Assembly: GCA_007120095.1 (NCBI GenBank)
Contig: SKOM01000170.1
Span: forward strand, 1-12,529
From: Candidatus Competibacteraceae bacterium
GTDB taxonomy: Bacteria > Pseudomonadota > Gammaproteobacteria > Competibacterales > Competibacteraceae
DNA: 12,529 nucleotides
Direction: 5' to 3'
Shown piece by piece: positions 8,036-12,529 of this stretch (position 1 is its first letter; every line of letters begins with the position of its first letter). The position numbers and the translations under genes are program-made. The notes beneath the pieces are model-generated. The model ran no database searches. It saw only the letters and a list, made by a program, of their open reading frames with translations, and was not told where the DNA came from.

Positions 8036-9475
8036 ATGCAATGGGAAACTGTCATCGGGCTGGAAATTCACGCCCAGCTCGCCACTCGCAGTAAAATTTT
8101 TTCTGGTAGTGCGACCACTTATGGCGCACCACCGAACACTCAGGCTGATGCAATCGACCTTGGTCTGCCTGGCGTGCTGCCGGTACTCAACGCCGAAGCG
8201 GTACGCATGGCGGTCTGCCTGGGGCTGGCTATTCAGGCGGATATCGCCCCGCGCTGTGTTTTTGCCCGTAAAAATTATTTTTACCCGGATTTGCCTAAGG
8301 GGTATCAGATCAGCCAGTATGAACAACCGATTGTCAGCAATGGGCGTCTTGAGATCGAATGGGATGAGGGGCAACGCAAAACCATCGGTATCACTCGCGC
8401 CCATCTTGAAGAAGACGCCGGCAAATCGCTGCACGAGGATTTTCATGGTCTGACGGGTATCGATCTCAACCGGGCAGGCACCCCACTGCTGGAAATCGTT
8501 TCAGAACCGGATTTGCGCTCAGCGCGTGAGGCCATAGCCTATATGAAACAACTGCACCAACTGGTGCGTTATCTGGGTATCTCTGACGGTAATATGCAAG
8601 AGGGTTCATTCCGTTGTGATGCCAATGTCTCCGTGCGTCCCTCAGGCCAGACCCGGTTCGGTACTCGCACAGAAATTAAGAATTTGAATTCGTTTCGCTT
8701 TGTTGAGCAAGCCATTGACTTTGAGGTTGAACGCCAAATCAGTGTGTTGGAAAGCGGCGGTTCGATCATTCAGGAAACCCGTTTATTTGATCCCGCACGC
8801 GGCGAAACCCGTTCCATGCGGGGCAAGGAAGAAGCCCATGACTATCGCTATTTCCCCGACCCTGATCTGTTGCCCGTAGTGCTCGACGCGGCGTTTATCG
8901 AAGCAGTGCGTGAGCGCCTGCCAGAACTCCCCGATATCCGCCGCCAGCGCTTTATCAGCGAACATGGCCTTTCCCCTGCTGATGCAACACAGCTCACCGC
9001 ACAACGCGCCTGGGCTGATTACTACGAAACCGTAATTCAGTCCTTAGATGCCAGGGCAGCCAAATTAATCGCTAACTGGATGCTGGGTGAACTCGCCGCA
9101 CTGCTTAACCGCTGCGATCTGGAAATTAGTGCTAGCCCCATAAGTTCTGAGCAGCTCGCCGGTTTATTGCGGCGTTTGCAAGACGGCACGCTGTCTGGCA
9201 ACCTGGCTAAAGAGGTGTTTGAGGCACTAAGTCACAGCGATGATGACGCCGACAGCATCATTGAGCAGCGAGGACTGCAACAGGTATCCGACACCGCAGC
9301 GATTGAACAGGCGCTAGATGCTATACTGGCGGCTCATCCAGAACAGGTCGAGCAATACCGGGCAGGCAAAACTAAAGTTAAGGGCTTTTTTGTCGGTCAA
9401 GTTATGAAAGCGTTCAAAGGTAAAGCCAATCCGCAAACCATCAATGCGCTGCTGGATCGCAAACTCTCGCCTTGA
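8036..9475 (+). CDS. gatB: Asp/Glu-tRNA amidotransferase subunit B (kinase/transamidase)
   Basis: Subunit that binds the mischarged tRNA, phosphorylates the side-chain carboxylate with ATP and replaces the phosphate with ammonia. The 479 residues are full length. Family landmarks are IGLEIHAQL (7-15, with the metal-site His12), DLGLPGVLPVLN (41-52), the KNYFYPDLPKGYQISQYEQP block, AHLEEDAGKS around Glu125, and NRAGTPLLEIVSEPDL (145-160). The last 150 residues form the helical YqeY-like tail that grips the tRNA elbow and end in a typical VKGFFVGQVMKAFKGKANP segment. The ATG at 8036 has AGG 8 nt upstream. No clear terminator hairpin follows, and the next gene lies 49 nt on, so read-through is plausible. 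Confidence 0.97.
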   Translation: MQWETVIGLEIHAQLATRSKIFSGSATTYGAPPNTQADAIDLGLPGVLPVLNAEAVRMAVCLGLAIQADIAPRCVFARKNYFYPDLPKGYQISQYEQPIVSNGRLEIEWDEGQRKTIGITRAHLEEDAGKSLHEDFHGLTGIDLNRAGTPLLEIVSEPDLRSAREAIAYMKQLHQLVRYLGISDGNMQEGSFRCDANVSVRPSGQTRFGTRTEIKNLNSFRFVEQAIDFEVERQISVLESGGSIIQETRLFDPARGETRSMRGKEEAHDYRYFPDPDLLPVVLDAAFIEAVRERLPELPDIRRQRFISEHGLSPADATQLTAQRAWADYYETVIQSLDARAAKLIANWMLGELAALLNRCDLEISASPISSEQLAGLLRRLQDGTLSGNLAKEVFEALSHSDDDADSIIEQRGLQQVSDTAAIEQALDAILAAHPEQVEQYRAGKTKVKGFFVGQVMKAFKGKANPQTINALLDRKLSP

Positions 9476-9524
9476 CTGGATGAGCACTCTCAATCCGTGT
9501 TGTTAGCCTGCGGTGTGGATGCCG

Positions 9525-10046
9525 ATGAATGCCTTGCTGAATCAATTCTGGATGATCTGTCTATTGCGCAGCGGCCCACAGGATCTGCCTGCGGCTTACC
9601 CACTGCTTAAATTGGCGTTGTTCGCCTATGGCCTGAGCGGGCTGGTGTTCCTGTTAGGGGGTGTCGGCGATTTGGGCTTGTCACAAGCCGTTCTGTTGGT
9701 GGCTGTCGATATAGCATTGCTGGCAGGGCTGACCTATTTGATACTCCATACAGTTGATCACTTACCCCGTTTCACGCAAACCCTGACCGCATTAGTCGGC
9801 ACCGGGGCACTGTTGCAATTTATCGCCTTACCCTTGGGCATGTGGTTTGTTCGCGCGCAAGCCGCCGGGGCTTCAGGCCAATTCCCAGCGCTGCTGTGGC
9901 TGCTGCTGATGATCTGGAGCTTAATCATCACCGGGCATATCCTGCGTCACGCGTTGTCGGTGTCTTTCGGCATCGGCATACTCTGTGCCCTGGGTTATGT
10001 GTTTATCTCTTGGGCTGTGGCCGAACAGATCGTAGTCGGGATGTAA
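9525..10046 (+). CDS. Unassigned multi-pass inner-membrane protein, 173 aa
   Basis: I cannot assign a function. From the ATG at 9525 the protein has 173 residues. After a short amphipathic start with RSGPQDLP (about residues 16-23) it is almost entirely hydrophobic, with about five membrane segments: near 30-47, 53-75, 87-108, 122-140 and 144-168. Charged residues are sparse, but TGHILRHAL before the last segment stands out and may be cytoplasmic or functional. From memory, similar hypothetical proteins carrying RSGPQDLP and GHILRHAL occur in other beta- and gammaproteobacteria, which suggests a conserved family; I could not check this. Other starts are ATG 9519 and GTG 9513; GGA lies 5 nt before 9525. 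It follows gatB by 49 nt on the same strand. Its last 44 nt overlap the convergent ankyrin gene. Confidence 0.8.
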   Translation: MNALLNQFWMICLLRSGPQDLPAAYPLLKLALFAYGLSGLVFLLGGVGDLGLSQAVLLVAVDIALLAGLTYLILHTVDHLPRFTQTLTALVGTGALLQFIALPLGMWFVRAQAAGASGQFPALLWLLLMIWSLIITGHILRHALSVSFGIGILCALGYVFISWAVAEQIVVGM

Positions 10047-10251
10047 CCCGCCTATAGGTCGGCGTCCAACCGTAATTGTCCAGAGCATCGACTTCGGTGC
10101 CACGGTTCACCAAACGCACCACCCGCTCATAATCTCCTTTATCAGCGGCTACCATCAGCGGCGTCCAACCTTGAGCGTCACGGGCATCAATATCCTCCCC
10201 GGCAAACCACACCAACCAAACCACCGCAATGATGAGCAAAGGCCACGTCAT
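10003..10251 (-). CDS. Membrane-anchored ankyrin mini-protein, probably 3'-truncated
   Basis: An 82-residue protein. Residues 2-17 (TWPLLIIAVVWLVWFAG) form a hydrophobic anchor. An ankyrin repeat follows (about 25-57: GWTPLMVAADKGDYERVV, then VNRGTEVDA), and the next motif begins at GWTP (61-64), exactly 33 residues after the first GWTP. The ankyrin pattern then stops: in place of the expected L-x-x-A-A comes TYRRVTSRLRSVRPQPKR, basic and unlike any repeat. Two consecutive turns are needed for a stable ankyrin fold, so the gene is probably a remnant that lost its 3' part, or one recently cut back. It starts 49 nt after the SUMF1-like gene on the same strand, with an in-frame TAG just upstream and only a weak GGG/AGG before the ATG. 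Its last 44 nt run antisense into the membrane-protein gene. Function is unknown; ankyrin repeats usually bind proteins. Confidence 0.55.
   Translation of the reverse strand: MTWPLLIIAVVWLVWFAGEDIDARDAQGWTPLMVAADKGDYERVVRLVNRGTEVDALDNYGWTPTYRRVTSRLRSVRPQPKR
10060..10170. repeat. Ankyrin-repeat unit with 12-nt exact boundaries
   Basis: The 12 nt encoding GWTP (cggcgtccaacc on the plus strand) occur identically at 10060-10071 and 10159-10170, 99 nt apart, equal to one 33-residue ankyrin unit. Identity ends at exactly 10060, where the ankyrin homology of the protein also ends. Confidence 0.7.
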
Positions 10252-10300
10252 GCCTGCCCATAATGGCCATTGCGCCCGCCGGGGCTAAGTGGAATTCTGT

Positions 10301-11071
10301 TCACTCATCTATTGATCTCACCACCCTAAAACCCTGAAATTTAATATCACAGCAGTCCGCTAGCAACCACGTCCGGTGCGCCGAACGCAGCCGCCACGGG
10401 GCGGTGTACCAGGCTCCGCCACGAACCACCCGGTGCTGTTTAATGGGTGCCTCAGCGGGCAGACAATGTCGCTCCAAACCGGTATAGTCCTTATCGTACT
10501 CGGAAGCGGTCCACTCCCAGACATTGCCGTGGCAATCGTGCAACCCCCAGGCATTGGCGGGAAACTGACCGACAGGGGTAGTTTGGCGCCGAAAAACGCC
10601 GGTCTTGCCATCAGCATAGACAAAACCCCCGTCATAGTTGGCCTGATCCGTATGGATCGTCGTCCCATAGTAAAACGGGGTGGTGGTACCCGCCCGACAG
10701 GCATACTCCCATTCCGCTTCAGAAGGCAGGCGATAAGTGTGCTGGGTGCTAGCCGTTAGCCACTGGCAGTAGGCCATAGCCTCATACCAGGAGACATTCA
10801 CCACCGGACGTTGCCCCCTCCCCCAGTTTTGGCGGTCGGGCGGCAGTGGCCGTCCAGTCACCGTACAGAAGTAGTCATATTCGGCAAAGGTCACGGGATA
10901 ACACCCGATGGCGAATGCCTGCTCAATACGGACGGCATGCAAACGTTCATCGCGATAGTGTTCTAATTCGTCTTCGGGCGAACCCATCATAAAATGTCCG
11001 GCAGGCACCACCACCAGCTCAGGGCCAGTGCTGCCATCCGGCAACTCATCGGAGAATCGGCGCGGTTCCAT
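10301..11071 (-). CDS. SUMF1/FGE-fold protein lacking the catalytic cysteines
   Basis: A 256-residue protein made of a single formylglycine-generating-enzyme (SUMF1) domain, with no signal peptide or extra domain. Landmarks are VVPAGHFMMGSPEDE (22-36), PVTFAEYDYFC, PVVNVSWYEAMAYCQWL (89-105), YRLPSEAEWEYACRAGT (113-129), GLHDCHGNVWEWTASEY (176-192), VVRGGAWYTAPWRLRSAHR (215-233) and the closing FQGFRVVR. True FGEs have two copper-binding, catalytic cysteines after RGGS, in the positions of T223 and L228 here, so this protein is unlikely to oxidise sulfatase cysteines. Other SUMF1-fold proteins bind ligands or do other chemistry, so the role is open. Its ATG shares one base with the mrp stop (TGATG), implying translational coupling. 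I see no sulfatase gene nearby. Confidence 0.9.
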   Translation of the reverse strand: MEPRRFSDELPDGSTGPELVVVPAGHFMMGSPEDELEHYRDERLHAVRIEQAFAIGCYPVTFAEYDYFCTVTGRPLPPDRQNWGRGQRPVVNVSWYEAMAYCQWLTASTQHTYRLPSEAEWEYACRAGTTTPFYYGTTIHTDQANYDGGFVYADGKTGVFRRQTTPVGQFPANAWGLHDCHGNVWEWTASEYDKDYTGLERHCLPAEAPIKQHRVVRGGAWYTAPWRLRSAHRTWLLADCCDIKFQGFRVVRSIDE

Positions 11072-12162
11072 CAGGTGTTTTGAATCACAATATTGGGGAA
11101 TAACTGGGTATAACTTCTTGCCTGTAAAGATAATTTAGCCGCTGCATGCCGGGCAATATCCCGATAGCGCAAGGCCACATTCCCTTGCGGATCCGCGATA
11201 ACAGTCGGCACCCCCCCATCGGCCTGCTCGCGGATATGAATATCCAGAGGCAGCGAACCGAGTAAATCGATACCGTATTGTTGCGCCATACGCTGACCAC
11301 CACCCGCGCCGAAAATAGACTCCTCATGGCCACATTGGCTGCAAATATGAGTACTCATGTTTTCCACAATGCCGAGGATGGGCACCTCAACTTTTTCAAA
11401 CATCTTAAAGCCTTTGCGGGCATCCAGCAGGGCAATATCTTGAGGAGTAGTCACAATAATCGCACCGCTGACTGGGATTTTCTGCGCCAAGGTGAGCTGG
11501 ATATCGCCGGTTCCCGGCGGTAAATCGATGACCAGATAATCCAAATGACGCCAATTGGTATCATGCAGCAGTTGTTCTAACGCCTGAGTCACCATCGGGC
11601 CACGCCAGATCATCGGGGTCTCTTCATCAATCAGAAAACCCATCGACATGGCTTGTAACCCATGACTGAGCAACGGCTCTAAACTTTTACCGTCTTTGGT
11701 CTCGGGTTTTTGATTGATCCCCAACATGCGCGGCTGGCTGGGACCATAAATATCGGCATCCAAAATACCCGCGCTGGCTCCCTCAGCGGCCAAGGCCAAA
11801 GCGAGATTAACCGCAGTGGTCGATTTACCCACCCCGCCTTTGCCCGAGGCGACCGCGATAATGTTTTTAACGTGCTTCAGAGGCTTTAAGCCTTTTTGAA
11901 CTTCATGAGCGATGATCTTAGAGCGCACCGTCACCGCGACCTGAGTCACACCCGGCAAAGCGGTGAGCCGTTGCTCCAGAGTGCGCCGCAGCGTTGGGGC
12001 ATAACCGACCGCCGGATAGCCGAGTTCGATATCGAGGCTGATGCGGCCCTGATCAATCTTTATGGCTTTAACCGCTTTCGCAGTCACTAAATCCTGACCG
12101 AGATAAGGGTCAGGTAACTCGCGCAGGGCCGATTCAACCGCCGTTTGATCCAGCATCGTCAT
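11071..12162 (-). CDS. apbC: Mrp/ApbC iron-sulfur cluster carrier ATPase
   Basis: Cytoplasmic P-loop protein (363 residues) that binds a bridging [4Fe-4S] cluster as a dimer and hands it to target apoproteins. It has an N-terminal MIP18/DUF59 domain (about 6-78), then the MinD/ParA-type ATPase domain with a deviant Walker A (ASGKGGVGKST, 105-115), DADIYGPSQPRMLG (135-148), Walker B region YLVIDLPPGTGD (209-220) and GIVENMS. The cluster-binding CxxC is Cys274/Cys277 (ICSQCGHEESIFG). All key residues are present. The ATG at 12162 has GAGG 9 nt upstream; a second ATG two codons on has worse spacing. It is divergent from metG, as mrp is in E. coli, and its stop overlaps the SUMF1-like start by one base, so the two are cotranscribed. 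Also called mrp. Confidence 0.97.
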   Translation of the reverse strand: MTMLDQTAVESALRELPDPYLGQDLVTAKAVKAIKIDQGRISLDIELGYPAVGYAPTLRRTLEQRLTALPGVTQVAVTVRSKIIAHEVQKGLKPLKHVKNIIAVASGKGGVGKSTTAVNLALALAAEGASAGILDADIYGPSQPRMLGINQKPETKDGKSLEPLLSHGLQAMSMGFLIDEETPMIWRGPMVTQALEQLLHDTNWRHLDYLVIDLPPGTGDIQLTLAQKIPVSGAIIVTTPQDIALLDARKGFKMFEKVEVPILGIVENMSTHICSQCGHEESIFGAGGGQRMAQQYGIDLLGSLPLDIHIREQADGGVPTVIADPQGNVALRYRDIARHAAAKLSLQARSYTQLFPNIVIQNT

Positions 12163-12197
12163 TAAGACTGACCTCGTGTAAATAGGGGGATAGATGA

Positions 12198-12206
12198 ATT
12201 CTAACA
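12198..12206 (-). promoter_or_regulatory. Candidate extended -10 promoter for mrp
   Basis: On the minus strand TGTTAGAAT reads as an extended -10 element (TGn plus TAGAAT, five of six). No recognisable -35 lies 16-18 nt upstream. The leader to the mrp ATG would be about 30 nt. Confidence 0.35.
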
Positions 12207-12233
12207 GACAACGCCTTCGATACTTGTTATGTT
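12205..12233 (+). promoter_or_regulatory. Weak candidate promoter for metG
   Basis: CAGACA (12205-12210), 17 nt, then TATGTT (12228-12233), each matching four of six consensus positions. Start would be near 12240, giving a leader of about 25 nt. It overlaps the mrp -10 region by two bases, so the two promoters could compete if both are real. Confidence 0.25.
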
Positions 12234-12263
12234 AGATGGTTTTTGAACTTGACCAGCACAACC

Positions 12264-12529
12264 ATGAGCGATCACCGTAGTCTTCTCGTCACCAGCGCCC
12301 TGCCTTATGCCAATGGCTCCATTCATTTAGGCCATATGGTGGAATACATTCAAACCGATATCTGGGTGCGCTTTCAACGTCTGCGCGGCCACCATTGCGT
12401 CTGGGTATGGGCGGACGACGCTCATGGCACCCCCATCATGCTCAAAGCCCGCGAGGAAGGTATCGAGCCACAGGCACTGGTGGATCGGATGAAAATCGAG
12501 CACGAAACCGATTTTCAGGATTTTCTGCT
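12264..12529 (+). CDS. metG: Methionyl-tRNA synthetase (5' end only)
   Basis: Class I aminoacyl-tRNA synthetase that charges tRNAMet. Only the first 88 codons lie in the window. The N-terminus reads MSDHRSLLVTSALPYANGSI followed by HLGHMVEYIQTDIWVRFQRLRG, and it continues with WADDAHGTPIMLKAREEGIEP. The HIGH-type ATP-binding motif is H21-L-G-H24, and ALPYANG plus DDAHGTPIM are specific to the E. coli-type MetG. The ATG at 12264 is the natural start by alignment; no strong ribosome-binding site precedes it. It lies head to head with mrp across a 101-nt spacer. Confidence 0.97.
   Translation, partial: MSDHRSLLVTSALPYANGSIHLGHMVEYIQTDIWVRFQRLRGHHCVWVWADDAHGTPIMLKAREEGIEPQALVDRMKIEHETDFQDFL

Noticed and set aside
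7929..8453. Plus-strand frame of 174 codons and minus-strand frame of 144 codons (8012-8446) across the gatA/gatB junction
   Set aside because: Both lie across the ends of two well-supported genes and have biased, non-protein-like composition with no motifs.
9476..9524. Possible terminator after gatB
   Set aside because: No stem of useful length followed by a T-run was found, so I do not call one.
10257..10285. AATGGCCATT palindrome with an adjacent GC-rich stretch, considered as a terminator or REP-like element
   Set aside because: The palindrome is only ten bases with no loop, there is no T-run, and no second copy is visible in the window.
10376..10759. Open frame of 127 codons on the plus strand
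   Set aside because: It is antisense to the SUMF1-like gene, whose domain motifs cover the same bases; no start signal or family resemblance was seen.
10301..11071. SUMF1-like gene as a genuine formylglycine-generating enzyme for a sulfatase
   Set aside because: The two catalytic cysteine positions are occupied by Thr and Leu, and no sulfatase lies in the window.

Overview
The window looks like housekeeping chromosome from a non-enteric gammaproteobacterium. MreB, MreC, MreD, PBP2, RodA, GatCAB, Mrp and MetG all read as proteobacterial. I recall mrp and metG lying head to head in Escherichia coli, and gatCAB lying head to head with mreBCD in Pseudomonas. Both arrangements occur here. The GC content is moderate and even, with no mobile element, tRNA, rRNA or CRISPR array. 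A placement below class level (for example among sulfur or nitrifying gammaproteobacteria) would be a guess.

Region 1 (1-6117, minus strand) is a cell-elongation operon transcribed leftward: mreB, mreC, mreD, mrdA (PBP2), rodA and mltB, the last cut by the window edge. The genes are tightly packed: 36 nt between mreB and mreC, 1 nt between mreC and mreD, a 47-nt overlap between mrdA and rodA, and 13 nt between rodA and mltB. MreB filaments with MreC and MreD position and activate the RodA glycosyltransferase and PBP2 transpeptidase pair that makes lateral-wall peptidoglycan. MltB is a lipoprotein lytic transglycosylase that cleaves the same polymer.

Region 2 (6118-6264) is a 147-nt divergent control region with a good candidate promoter facing mreB and a weaker one facing gatC. 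Region 3 (6265-9475, plus strand) is gatC-gatA-gatB, the complete tRNA-dependent amidotransferase that makes Gln-tRNAGln and/or Asn-tRNAAsn from mischarged precursors. It is followed 49 nt later by a gene for a 173-residue multi-pass membrane protein of unknown function (9525-10046).

Region 4 (10003-12162, minus strand) is the least ordinary part. mrp (apbC, an Fe-S carrier ATPase) shares one base of its stop codon with the start of a SUMF1/FGE-fold protein that lacks the catalytic cysteines of true formylglycine-generating enzymes. A tiny membrane-anchored ankyrin protein follows. Its repeat array stops abruptly four residues into the second repeat motif, and its tail overlaps the convergent membrane-protein gene. 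Region 5 (12163-12529) is the mrp/metG divergent spacer and the first 88 codons of metG.

I see no convincing new multi-gene system. The observations most worth following are the mrp/SUMF1-like/ankyrin trio, the poly-G tract inside a nucleotide-binding motif of mreB, and the unassigned membrane protein.
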